This document shows positions 38,701 to 47,804 of a stretch of 64,000 nt of DNA, in pieces. The notes below the pieces were generated by a model. It did no database searches. It had not been told where the DNA came from and saw only the letters and a list, made by a program, of their open reading frames with translations. The position numbers and the translations under genes are program-made. The stretch comes from Diphasiastrum complanatum (lineage: Eukaryota > Streptophyta > Lycopodiopsida > Lycopodiales > Lycopodiaceae), in NCBI GenBank assembly GCA_029204225.1, contig CM055092.1:38513800-38577799 (forward strand), given 5' to 3'. How positions within the stretch are numbered: position 1 is the stretch's first letter; each line of letters begins with the position of its first letter.

Positions 38701-41700
38701 ACACCTATTGCTGACTACGGGCACCTCATGTGCAACACAGGGTAGTTAGGCCCAGGTCGCAGCAGACACTGGAGCGTTCTGGGTGGCAGAGAGAGCTGCA
38801 TGCCCAGTGCACCAAACAGGTCGGTCGGTTCTTCTATGAGTGTGGCATTCCCTTTGCCGTTGCTGACACCTGGGGGATCATAGAGCTTATGAGGTTGGTT
38901 GCATTAGTGGATGCTAGTTGGAGACCACCCAGGAGCGAGGCATGGCGAGGGAGCATGCTCTATCAGGCGGAGCAAACCATCACGCGAGCGTTGAGCTCTG
39001 TTTGCACAGCTTGGGAGAGGTATCTCCTGCATCCTTAAACTTGTTACGTACATTTCGTTTTGCAAGTACTTGTTTTTTCTTTTTGCATATGGCTGATGGA
39101 TGTGGCACATTTTTCATGCTTGGCGTGGATGCAACTCGAGGCGGGGGACCCATCACAGCTGACTTCATATGGGAGGCTATGAGGGATGTGATTCATGACA
39201 GTGGGGTGGAGCACGTGGTTCAAGTTGGTTCAAACAATGCCACGGATTGCAGGCAAATGGGAGAGATTCTGACGAGGGAGCACCCCAGCATTGTGTGGAC
39301 ACCATGTGCTGCACATTCCGTAGATCCACGACCTCTGCGATCTTGCATGGATACGCCAGGTATAGGTTTTTTCGCTTGCTTTGCCATTTGTCTATGCTTC
39401 ACATGTTGCTCTCAGCTACTAACCCCTCTTGGCGTTTCTCTAAACTTTTGGTTGCCGGTTTGTGTTGCAGATCACGTCTCAGGCCATGCGTGTGGTCAGC
39501 TTTGTTACTAGGAAGAAGTGCGTCATGGCCTTGTTTCGCACCTTCTCGCCGCTGGACTTGAGGAAGCCAACACCCATCCACTTTGCCTACTATTTCTTGG
39601 TCTTGGAGCGACTGTTGGCAGTGAAAGACCATTTGTGGAGGATGGTTGCTAGTGACAAGTTCCAGCCCTTCAGAGGTATTAGTGCATATGCGTTGCATTT
39701 CCAGGCCAACGTGTATGGTGAGGATTTTTAGAGCCAGGCAACAGAGCTTGTGGGGGTCCTACGACCCATTGTTGGGGCTTGTAGACCGTGAGGGGTGCAC
39801 TTTCGGTCTGATATACGAGTTCATGGACCGCATTGGCGAGGCGATCCGGAGATGTGACTTGGACGATGACAAGTATGGCTCCAATATCTTGTAATTTATC
39901 TTATTCAAGTTGGTTGCATTTCTTAGTTTCTTTTGTGCTGCGACACACTGACAACTGATGATTGCAATTTGTATGTCATAGGAAGGACATGATCATGCAG
40001 ATTTGGGAGAGCAGATGGGACTACCGACCCATTCATGCCGTAGCCCACATGCTACACCCCCTGTGGCGCTCTTCCAGACATGAGGATGACCCAGAGCTCC
40101 ACGCAGGATGGTTGGAGTACACTGAGCATGTATGGCCCAGCCCAGATATACCCACCTACCTTAGTCCTTTGCACATATCTGTACTCACTTTGGACTGACG
40201 CATGCCATGGTTGTTTTGCCAACAGGTCCGATGCTCAGGAACATAGGGCGACAGCCAGTGACTTTTGAGCGGAGCCAGGGACCATCTTTTGGACCCTTTG
40301 AGAAGCTTCTAATTGGTGTGAATAGCAGATGGAGACTCAAATTTCAATATTTGGAATATTGATTATGGTGTCTTGACCTCTTTGTAGGGGAGTTCCATTT
40401 TTGGAGATCTTTGACGGAGATCTGACTAAGCTATCATTGCCCTATGATTTATATTTGAGTTTTCTTGATTAGAGAATGCTTTATGAACATTATTTGGTAC
40501 TCTTATACTTCAATTGATGCCAAATTTTGTAATTGAGTTTATAACAACATGCCACTTCACTAGAACGTCCATACATGGAGTCCTCATTAAACCATAGATT
40601 ATCAGCTAGACCCAAAGCATTGTAGTGTTAAAGAGTTGTTTACATCTAGTGGATGATTGTGCAGAGTTTAAATGATATTTCTCCAAATGCAAACTAGGTT
40701 TCCATCATGTCTGGCAATCGTCAATTCTGCTTCTTAGCTGCCCATAAAAACATTGCTTATAGAAGTATACCAATGTTGCCACTGTACTCCCATGTACCTG
40801 TGCGAGTATATAAAGTATGCCAAAGTTTTCTGTACCTATATGCCACAAAATATACAATTGACAGAAAGTTACATATGATATGTACATTTTATATCGCTGA
40901 TAAATGTGCATTGTTACAAAGACATTGCCTTGATTAGGTGGTGTAGTTTGATAGGCGTTCTGACAGTCCTTTGATCAGGGGTCTTCACCCAGCTATCGTG
41001 AACTATTGGGCTACTGCATCCAACGGCCATGAGAACCAGTTTTTGTTTATCATATACTATACAGTGTATACTCTTCGGCTGTATGCCTATGCACCAGCAT
41101 ACGGAACAGCATATGGCTGGGCGTATGTACGGGAGTTTGTACGAATGCAACATTGAAGCATGCTGCTATTTTATCAAAATGCTTATATGTTGTTTATCTG
41201 AATTACACTTCTTGACTTTTCATTGTTTTATCCAATTTGAACGAATATACTGGACGCCTACCAACAGTCTTCTAGTTTTTAAAATAAATCAATATTCAAA
41301 GCCATATGTAGTACTTTATCTTGAAGTTTCTGAAGCTCAAACATGGATTTTTTCTAAACCACCAAGGGGTAAGACTTGTTGACCTTGGTAAACATGTTTT
41401 TGAGTGAGCATTGTTTTTAATGTAATATGCTCCATGCAGCTGGTTTATGAGAGTCGGACAATTCCTTTGCCCTTTAACTCTATTATTTTAGAGTGGGCAA
41501 ACGAAACCAGAAAACTTTGGCATTCTGCAGCTTTACCTAAAGGAGTCAGTTTCTACAACCTATATGGCACTTCTACGACAACTCCTTTTGATGCTTGGTA
41601 TCCTCCTATATCTTGTTTTTGTTTATGCATTCTTATCAACCTTGTTTCAGCGACTAGGAAGATGAAGATCATAAGCCTCTAAGCACCTGTGAGAGAAGTT

Positions 41701-43539
41701 AAACTTAAATTTGCAATGTCTCCTCGTAGAGTTATCTTTATACCTCTATGGGGTCTGTTATGCATTTCCTTATCTTCTTTATTGGACGAGAATTGAAAAA
41801 TACTTACAGGTTAATTCTATTATGGATGCAGTTATGGAAGTGAGGAGTTCCCAATTGAGGATTTGAAGGACATTCTTCATACTGAGGTATGGCCATTGGC
41901 CTTTGTACACATACTAGCTGGTTTGTGTAATTTAATCCTACTGACCAAATATCAACCATTATGCCCTCTTTGTGGCCAAATCTGTGGTTCACAACAACTA
42001 TACCCAAAATCTATTAACTACCTTGGTGAGATGTGTAGCATTATAGAAAATTGTCATTGGCTTTAATTAGAAATTTTTACTTTATTTTTATGCTGAATAG
42101 GCAACTAGTGACAGGCCAGCAGCGGAGAAGCATCAATACCTTTAAATAGAGAATGATATGTAAGACAAGGAATTATAGCTCTATCCTCGGGTATCCATCA
42201 TTTCGACTGTCAAATTCTCATTTTGTATAATGGTACATCTGCGTAATGCTTTTACACCATAATCTTGCAGGATCTTCACTTTACAGCATATTGTCATTTC
42301 GCATTGTCTTTGTGGCATATACTTCTGACATTTTTATTTTCGCAGAATCTTTTGACTGATTGTTTAATTCAGTGCCTTGAGCTCTGATATCTTCATTTGT
42401 CCTCCAGCAACCCTGATTTAACATGGAAGATTCATAGACACCGATGATTTTTGGGCACCTATCATGCTGTGTTGCTGTGTGGGGCCTCATAAATTATATT
42501 ATTATATATGGAACCTTAAAAATCATAAAAATTGCATTTGGGCTCAATTTGACCCTTACTCACATGTCAAGGGCCAAGTTTACTTTCCCAAATACCAACC
42601 TTTAGACCAGAACTGGGTGAAGCACCATGAGCTTTTAAAGATCCTGATGGGCCCTGCATTTGGTTGTTTTCTAATTTAGGTCTTGTGACCTTCTTTGTGA
42701 TTAGAGTTCCTTTGTAGGAGAGCCTGCACATTATTCAGTGTTTTCTTCATGCCTCTGTTGAAGTGAATATCATTTGGCAGTTTGTTGTTCTGCTATTCTA
42801 TTTTGCATCATATGTTTGAGGGTGTGTTCATAAGTGTCATAAGTTAAGTAACAATCTTTGCAGGCCAACTTCAGGTATGTGGATGGTGATGGAACTGTTC
42901 CTGCCGAGTCTGCAATGGTAATCTTTGCCCCTCCCCCCCCTTCTCCAGTTCCACTATTCATAATCTTTTTCATTGTATTCTGCACTGAAACACACAGGTA
43001 ACCATCCAATTAGTTTTGATAAATGCATCTTATTGTAGGCCGATCAGCTGGATGCTGTGGAGAGAGTTGGAGTTCCAGGTACTCATCGGGGATTGCTCAG
43101 CGACGAGAGAGTTTTTCGGGTGTTGAAACACTGGTTGAAAGCAGGAGAACCTGATCCCTTCTACGATCCTATGATTGATTATGTGATAATTCCAACTATG
43201 GCGGAATTTGAGGAGCACAAAAACCAGCATGTTACACTTTCTACTAATACAAAAGTGCATGTTTTCCCTCTACCTGTACATGATGACTTTCCTGACCAAA
43301 AGACTGAACACAAGTACATAACAGCTCTTGTTTCTGGATATGATTGTAATCCTGATGCAAGAGCGGAGGCCCATGCAACTGTGAGTTATTGGGGCCATCA
43401 TAGAAGAGATTCTCAGGATAAATCCTTTGAAGTATCAACAACAGGGGTAGCAGAAGGAAGGGATGCTCAGATGACTCATTTATTGCTTGAACAAGCAATA
43501 GCTTCAGCATCAGAGAAGGCGATAGTTGCAAATGCCTAG
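24581..43539 (+). CDS. LCAT4: LCAT-like phospholipase/acyltransferase (11 exons)
   Basis: Exons: 24581-24815, 25227-25318, 25463-25581, 26013-26148, 26250-26301, 26648-26748, 34595-34777, 41440-41597, 41832-41886, 42864-42917, 43039-43539. Joined, they give 1686 nt (561 residues plus stop) with consistent phases and GT-AG at every junction. LVPGIGGSIL (residues 34-43) is the oxyanion region. The nucleophile is Ser179 in VISHSMGGL, the Asp lies in VDGDGTVP (384/386) and His411 in GTHRGLL. There is no signal peptide, so a cytosolic location is likely. Plant LCAT-like 4 proteins are of similar length, and the Arabidopsis member was characterised as a phospholipase A rather than a sterol acyltransferase. 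The start at 24581 gives a family-like N terminus; an in-frame ATG also exists at 24524. An acceptor-like TGCAG at 24486-24490 suggests a spliced 5' leader. Introns 6 and 7 are filled with transposons. Confidence 0.93.
26749..27650. other. LCAT-like intron 6, left part; no gene seen
   Basis: Ordinary AT-rich intron sequence with no recognisable feature up to about 27480; then it grades into the gag scrap at 27660. Confidence 0.5.
27660..27870 (+). pseudogene. Gypsy-type gag scrap
   Basis: In shifting frames the segment reads VVDDWLTKWTSYFSLHGILE, then an FHGKASSWW..LQPKP..WGE-like block, the pattern of the retrotransposon gag domain. It is in the sense orientation of the host gene, within intron 6, and too short to define its element. 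Confidence 0.5.
27875..28600. other. Intron 6, no gene recognised
   Basis: AT-rich sequence between the gag scrap and the reverse-oriented LTR. No supportable frame. Confidence 0.35.
28607..29674 (-). mobile_element. Probable LTR, reverse oriented, in intron 6
   Basis: On the - strand a polypurine tract (TTTAAGGGGGAG, plus about 29677-29688) is followed by TGTTGAACTTATAAAC, a typical 3' LTR start. A TATA-like TATTTAATAG lies near 29342-29351. A 24-bp unit (CTCGTGGTAGGAGGGTGATT...) is tandemly duplicated near 29292-29340. The far edge is uncertain; TGTTGTAG at 28607 would give a TG..CA inverted end. No second copy of this LTR is visible in the window. Confidence 0.5.
29755..29950 (+). pseudogene. 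Copia integrase-RT linker scrap
   Basis: The + frame GNKDVFFDESQF followed by acidic sequence and GPRRSSRSKAEPSRLTYV resembles the region copia polyproteins carry between integrase and RT (DV.FDE..F, then RRSSR). It is wedged between the reverse LTR and the gypsy relic, in opposite orientation to both. Confidence 0.5.
29957..30868 (-). pseudogene. Gypsy RNase H and unrecognised tail
   Basis: Open for 305 residues. It holds the RT thumb/connection (FLGMATHLRRHVKYFA), RNase H with FIVETDASAIGLDALL (catalytic Asp), YSVHEKELLAVIHALKKWRH (Glu) and FDIITDHQSLRYLF (Asp), then FDILYRPGKANTAAD. The last 110 residues (rich in Gln, Glu and Leu) match nothing I know and replace the expected integrase. 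Confidence 0.9.
30829..31460 (-). pseudogene. Gypsy reverse transcriptase
   Basis: An almost continuous frame: FGAPILLVAKKDGTKHLCID-YR, SKIDLRSGYYQIRM, TAFCTHLGLYEFCVLPFGVQ, FQNAMN and the catalytic VYFDDILVFS near 31050-31085. One stop near 31450 and a frameshift at the 3' end. The best preserved enzyme domain in the window. Confidence 0.92.
31927..33538 (-). pseudogene. Gypsy gag and protease
   Basis: Starts with a Ser/Pro-rich N-terminal part. The gag core is split over two frames: NWFSKLETYFLMYPKTEIQK to LHLDGRAQTLW, then FHSLRHTSNLTTYIDQFAEL to LISRFIAGLRGSLRYDV. A degenerate zinc knuckle follows (CLYYRCKSPDHLARDY, last Cys lost), and then the protease motif LVDTGSTHSFIS near 32060-32100. 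At least two frameshifts separate it from the RT. Confidence 0.88.
33832..34150. repeat. ~144-bp tandem repeat
   Basis: The anchor AGGGC.(C/T)TGG(G/A)CA(A/G)CA(A/G)CTACC recurs at 33832, 33980 and 34120. A second anchor GGACAGCCTCCAATCAATA recurs near 33910 and 34050. About two and a half units lie at the 5' side of the reverse gypsy relic, where its LTR or leader would be. Confidence 0.75.
34595..34777 (+). CDS. LCAT4: LCAT-like gene, exon 7
   Basis: 183-bp exon in phase 0 at both ends, reading LIECPSVYELMSSPQFDWKK and ending ALKDNT before a GT donor. It is stranded between two transposon-filled introns of 7.8 and 6.7 kb and is the exon most likely to be missed by automatic annotation. Confidence 0.93.
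34778..35940. other. Intron 7, left part; no gene seen
   Basis: AT-rich. From 35285 (TTTGGAACGGAATGCGTTCC) to 35935 (GTACGTTCCAGCCC..) the two ends are loosely inverted, as in a small non-autonomous DNA element, but the match is too weak to call. Confidence 0.35.
35945..36845 (+). pseudogene. Ty3/gypsy chromovirus integrase end with chromodomain
   Basis: Integrase C-terminal half: DIVSDCDSKFIGKFWQSVF, SSNHPESDGQI, LINQTLEDMLRAYV, FDWQKYLPMVEF, then a GPYKVVKKI-type block. It is followed by a chromodomain-like YEFLVRWIGKLDEEDTWERE at about 36738-36797. Frameshifts and stops throughout. The chromodomain assigns it to the chromovirus branch of Ty3/gypsy. Confidence 0.88.
36867..37230 (+). mobile_element. 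Chromovirus 3' LTR (right edge uncertain)
   Basis: A polypurine tract (TTAAAGGGGGAGGG at 36851-36864) directly precedes TGTTATGTAGCC, the usual start of gypsy LTRs. A TATA-like TATGTATATTAGG lies near 37085. The end of the LTR could not be placed. Confidence 0.65.
37470..37870 (+). pseudogene. LINE reverse transcriptase scrap
   Basis: QAGFRSRYSTTDHI is joined directly to LLYADDVALVSSTREGLLRQ. In intact LINE RTs these two blocks are separated by dozens of residues, so there is an internal deletion. After a frameshift GLGVNIEKTKVMVFN and TYLGVLF follow, the normal LINE continuation. Located in LCAT-like intron 7. Confidence 0.75.
38091..40290 (+). pseudogene. hAT transposase relic 3 in LCAT-like intron 7
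   Basis: It opens with ATG followed at once by TAG, then reads ASRGIWDEVELTEGD and the C2HC finger KWRCLYCGGIF..RLRAHLLR. A Gly/Pro/Ala-rich linker, FFYECGIPFAVADTWGI and a DUF659 block follow. The segment after MADGC jumps to GTFFMLGVDATRGGGP, showing an internal deletion. SNNATDCRQMGEIL, WTPCAAHSVD, LDLRKPTPIHFAYYF and IMQIWESRWDYRPIHAVAHM-LHPLW extend further toward the C terminus than relic 2 does. Many frameshifts. Related to, but a different subfamily from, the copies at 17-22 kb. Confidence 0.85.
40330..41430. other. Intron 7, right part; no gene seen
   Basis: AT-rich intron sequence ahead of exon 8. Small frames only, none recognisable. Confidence 0.45.
41440..43539 (+). CDS. LCAT4: LCAT-like gene, exons 8-11
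   Basis: Exon 8 carries RTIPLPFNSIILEWANETRK and SFYNLYGTSTTTPFDA. The codon for the next Cys is split over intron 8. Exon 9 encodes YGSEEFPIEDLKDILHTE. Exon 10 carries the Asp motif DGDGTVPAESAM. Exon 11 has the catalytic His and the C-terminal HWLKAGEPDPFYDPMIDYVI block, ending at TAG 43537-43539. Introns are 234, 977 and 121 bp. No transposon domain is visible in the 977-bp intron 9. Confidence 0.93.
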
Positions 43540-45000
43540 TTCATTGTAGCTTGGGCAAAACAAAGTGTGTTCTCTCAGAACCTGTATAAGTAAACTTACC
43601 TGGTAATCATCTTCGCACTGTCGTAAAAGCATTACTGGGTGTAGCACTTGGCTGTTACATATTGTTGGCAAGTGTGAGTGCTAATTTACATCCTGTTGAT
43701 CTTGGCTGCTGAGTGGTCTTTTTCAAGCAATCATCATCAATACATTCAAGCAATGAAATTATCCTAACATTGTATGTGGGACTCTATTGGCTAACTACAA
43801 TCCTGATCTGTTCATATGGTAATGTGTAGTTGAAGGTACAATGTCGACATAGGTTATGGATTAGAAGGTACAATGTCTACATAGTGACATGGATGTGAAG
43901 GTACTATGTCTATAAGTATATCCTTAACACACTCATCTTTGTTGCTTATATCTGCTGTGCAGTGCTATGCAATGTTTATCAACCTCATAATGTATATGAT
44001 TGTAAGTGAAACCTGTAATTGCTGGATCCCTTTCCATATAAACAGAAGCCACTAATCACTTTAGTAAGTTATTCAATCTATTAAAGACTGACAAGCCAAT
44101 TTTTTTTTATTGGCTTGCAAGTCTTACTCCATGAACTATTGTCTCTAGTTTTGAGGAACCAAACACTTGTGCTGGTGCCTAGTTCATTGTAGCTTGGGAA
44201 AAACAGAATTTGTTCTCTCAGCAGCCGTATATATACATAAATTTACCTGGCAATCATTTTCAATGTGTACTAAAAGCATTATCGGATGTGGGGCGCCGTA
44301 TTATCTGTAAGTACAAATTTGCGGTACATCCTGGATGTGGTATGCTGTTATGAAATTTTTGTTTCTCTAGAGGAATTATCATCAATTTTTATATTTAAGT
44401 AATGAAATTGTCCCAACAGTGTATGTAGGACTCCTTTGGCTAAAGTAGAGTAATATGGATCCAAAGGTACAATGTCTATATAGCCTAGAAACCCGCTTCT
44501 ACAAAAACAGGTTGGAATGTACTGACCTGAAAAAACTATTAAAACCTAAAAACTCCAGCTAAATAAGTACATACTATGAATTTTTTTTAAAGGCCCATTC
44601 AACGTCTTTCTGGAAAATGTTCTGGGCAACTATGCTATATAATAATATAGATTTGGAGTTACAATTTCTATATGATAATATGGATTAGAACATAGAATGT
44701 CTATATATAAATATAGATCTGAAGGTACAATCTCTATAAGCATATCCTTAACGCACTTGTCTTGTCGATTTTACTTGTTATGCAGTACTTTGCATGCCAA
44801 TTTCTTGGCTACTCTTTAGGCAATCTTGATCAACCTCACGATATCTATTCCAAGAAATGTCAGGTAGTGTTTATGCTTCTACAAATATGTAAATGATTGT
44901 GAGTAGATGCTGTAATATGCTGGATTCCTGTCCATATAATGAAAGGTCACTAATCCATGCTGTTCCCGCATCACTTTAGTTGCCTATTCAAAATAGTGAA
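43534..45000. repeat. Tandem duplication of the LCAT-like 3' end
   Basis: TGCCTAGTTCATTGTAGCTT, which includes the stop codon, occurs at 43534 and again at 44176. The following several hundred bases match with many small changes (ACCTGG.AATCAT, AAAAGCATTA, AATGAAATT.TCC.AACA, TATCCTTAAC.CAC). The unit is about 640 bp. Inside it GAAGGTACAATGTCTA-type 30-40-bp repeats recur near 43835-43915 and 44465-44740. The duplicated part is probably 3' UTR and downstream sequence. Confidence 0.75.
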
Positions 45001-45339
45001 GTCCCTTGTCATGGCTTGTAAGTCCCATGGGCTCCATGCACTATCACCCCTAGTTTTGAACAATCACCAACAACAATTGCATGAACAAGAATTCTCATTA
45101 TAAAATACAGCTCATTTGTAACAGTAGAAACTTTCTAACAGAAGCAAGGGGCTTCATTTCAGCTGTGTTTGTAAACAATTCACCATGAGGTGAAACAGTG
45201 CAAACTGTACAATACTTTATGTTCACATTAAGTGCAAGCTACACTAAAAAAAACTGAGGTTAATCAAGTCTCTTTTAATAATAGTAGGACAAACTATCAA
45301 ATGTGTGGCTTTTTCATGTATGAGAATGTCCTTATATGT

Positions 45340-45700
45340 TTTATTTTCCAAGATGTCATTAATAAATTATGTACAAAACATGCAAATCATGTTCACATGA
45401 TGGTGCCTGAATTGGGATTTCATGTCCATACCAATGCCTCCAAATACGTGATTGGAAGCATCCTAGCGCAACCTGGTGAGCATAAAAAAGATTATCCCAT
45501 ACATTTCACCAACATGCAACTCATCAATGCAAAATTGAACTACTCTTGTCATAATCTTCAGCATCAAAAGATTTAGACATTATCTTCTTACAAATTTGTG
45601 CTCTTTGTAGACCATCAACCCTTGCTATACATAGTAAATTGACCTTACACAACTGAAAGAATCACTTGATGGCTCTCACTACTATAGAGTTTGAGTACGG
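45340..45700 (+). pseudogene. Gypsy RNase H scrap
   Basis: GFHVHTNASKYVIGSILAQP followed by FTNMQLINAKLNYS is the start of a Ty3/gypsy RNase H. The frame breaks with a stop soon after, and FVLFVDHQPLLYIVN follows in the next frame. It lies just downstream of the duplicated gene end. Confidence 0.7.
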
Positions 45701-45786
45701 ACCAGAAAACAACACTACTTGGCTGATCACCTTCCAAGGCTACCACTAAGAAGAAGTAAGTAGGAGTCGATGACGAGTTGCCTAAT

Positions 45787-46250
45787 TGTTATGTCCATGT
45801 CCAATATAAGAGAGAATCCATAATGCGGATATTACTCTATTGTATGAGTTTATTAGTTACGTCTTGCCATTCTAGACTAGGCCATAAATGTAATCAATAA
45901 CCTTGTGAGACCCAGGCGTACCCGTTAGGACATGTGGAGCTAGTGCATGGTGTCTGATTGCTTTTTATACATGTAGAGGAGATCAAAAGCAATTGGTTGT
46001 CCTAGAAGAAATATTCCTAAGCCATTGAGGCTTATATATGTGTGTAAGAACTCGTTTTTCAATTCCAACTCTAGTTACCAAGATCTTCTCCTCTCGTGTA
46101 TTCAATCACCGTGGCTCAAGGGTGAATTTGATTGGCATTTGGCTCTCAGTTTCTAGTTGGTTGGGTGGTTTGGCTCCACAACCTCTCTTTTGGTACATGC
46201 AATAGGGTCTAGAATATCTTCACTTGGCGATTGTTACACTAATACACAGA
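45787..46250 (+). mobile_element. Probable gypsy LTR or solo LTR
   Basis: Begins TGTTATGTCCATG, like the chromovirus LTR at 36867, and contains a TATA-like CTTATATATGTGTG near 46030. No polypurine tract stands directly before it, and the right edge is not defined. Confidence 0.4.
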
Positions 46251-46400
46251 TGTTTGATGCATATGTTGTATCTAAATGGGCAAAAGACATTATTCAATAT
46301 CTTACTCATGGAAGATCTGACTCTGACCTATAGAATTCTGCTTACTGACAACAGATTTGTAAATAGTTTAGATACAGATAGAACATTTGAGTAACCTGAA

Positions 46401-46980
46401 TTAATCATGTTGGAACTTCAATCTTAAAGTGTTTTCACCTTCGATAGTGTGTGTACTATCATCTCCAAGATGAATGAATTTATTTGTACTATAAGGCGTA
46501 TAGGATTGGAAATGTTCGCAATGACTTGTTATATGTTGAGTGGCTTCAGAATCCAGAAACCAAGCATTATTGACTTGCATTTTTTGGTCTATGATCATAA
46601 ACGCTCCTTCATCCATGTCTTGAATTGGAGATTGAGATGTAACTACAATTGCATTCGCATGTTGATCTAACTGCTTATTGTTGGCATTCTTCACTTTCAA
46701 CATTTTGCAATCTTCTATCTCATGATTAGCGCTTTTGCAATACTTAATGAGCATCTTCTTCTTCGATTGGATCCGATAATTTCTCGATCTTGTGTCGGCT
46801 TTTGATTCGGTACAAATTGTTTCGGGCCTTTCTTCTTCAGACGTTTAGCACCTTTGTTTACGAATAGAGCATGTGATACTGGATTTGAAGAGTTGTTTGA
46901 GCTTCTTCAATTGTCTTTCTGTAGCAACATAATGATTACTCTTGAAAGAGTTAAATCTGAGTGTGTCGTTATGATCATCA
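46401..46980 (-). pseudogene. Copia gag-protease relic, reverse
   Basis: On the - strand the frame has a degenerate zinc knuckle (KYCKSANHEIEDC, first Cys lost) and AWFLDSEATQHITSHCEHFQ, where the protease core D-S-G has become D-S-E and is therefore inactive. LGDDSTHTIEG follows. Decayed gag sequence extends to about 46980. The direct neighbour of the copia LTR at 47008. Confidence 0.8.
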
Positions 46981-47007
46981 CCCAGTTTTTGTATGTAGGT
47001 AGCAGAC

Positions 47008-47804
47008 TGTGAAAAATTGACAAAAATCTAGCTTGGCAATTTTATGTTTTATGTTTGTGAGTACATTTCACATGTGTGGATCATGTTCCCACGTGTGTAA
47101 AATAGTTAGAAATAGTTTATAATGTTGACTTTAGGAGTATCATAAAGATTGGTAGTCAAGCATCTTGGTGTCCCTAGGTGATAGGGGCAATTTTGGCTTT
47201 AGAAGTCAAATGGTCAAGTACACATGTTTTGTCATGATTAGGCCAAAATTCAATTGTGATGTAACTCGAGCTAGTTAGGTTGCTTACACATGTCAAGTTT
47301 AGTTTTGATGAGTGATGCACTCTATGTGGTGGCAAAAGTCAAAGGGTCCAATCATAAGAGAGAGATATGTTGTAAGGGTCCAATCAAAGTGAGGGATGTT
47401 GCATCACACATCCAATAGGATCAGAGAGGCTATGATTGAGGGGTCCAATAGATTGAAGCATGGATCTCCACGAGTTTTATATGTACTCTTCATTTCTATC
47501 ATAATCAATTTGGAGATCTCTCAATTTTGTGTGTATTTCACTTTCTCTCTCTACCCGAGTTCAATTGGTCTATTCTCTCTCTAAACAAGGAGATGAGCTT
47601 AATTTAACTTAGTTTTTTTCATGATGAGCTTCCACACGTGTGAAACTACTTTGGTTATGAATGTATGCATGTAACTTTGCCTCTTTGCCTTAGATTTTGA
47701 CATTGATCTTGGATTTCAATCAATAGAAGATCTAAAGTGCCTAAGCTTTGCTTAGGAGATCATTCTCACACATTAGGGCATTCCCACACGTGTGAAATTT
47801 CACA
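47008..47804 (+). mobile_element. Copia 5' LTR (compound element)
   Basis: Starts TGTGAAAAATTGAC and ends GAAATTTCACA, with a primer-binding site TGGTATTAGAGC directly after it (47805), a slightly altered complement of initiator Met-tRNA. It matches the LTR at 53339 at its ends and in several inner blocks. It contains GGGTCCAAT repeats and CACACGTGTG palindromes. Confidence 0.85.
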
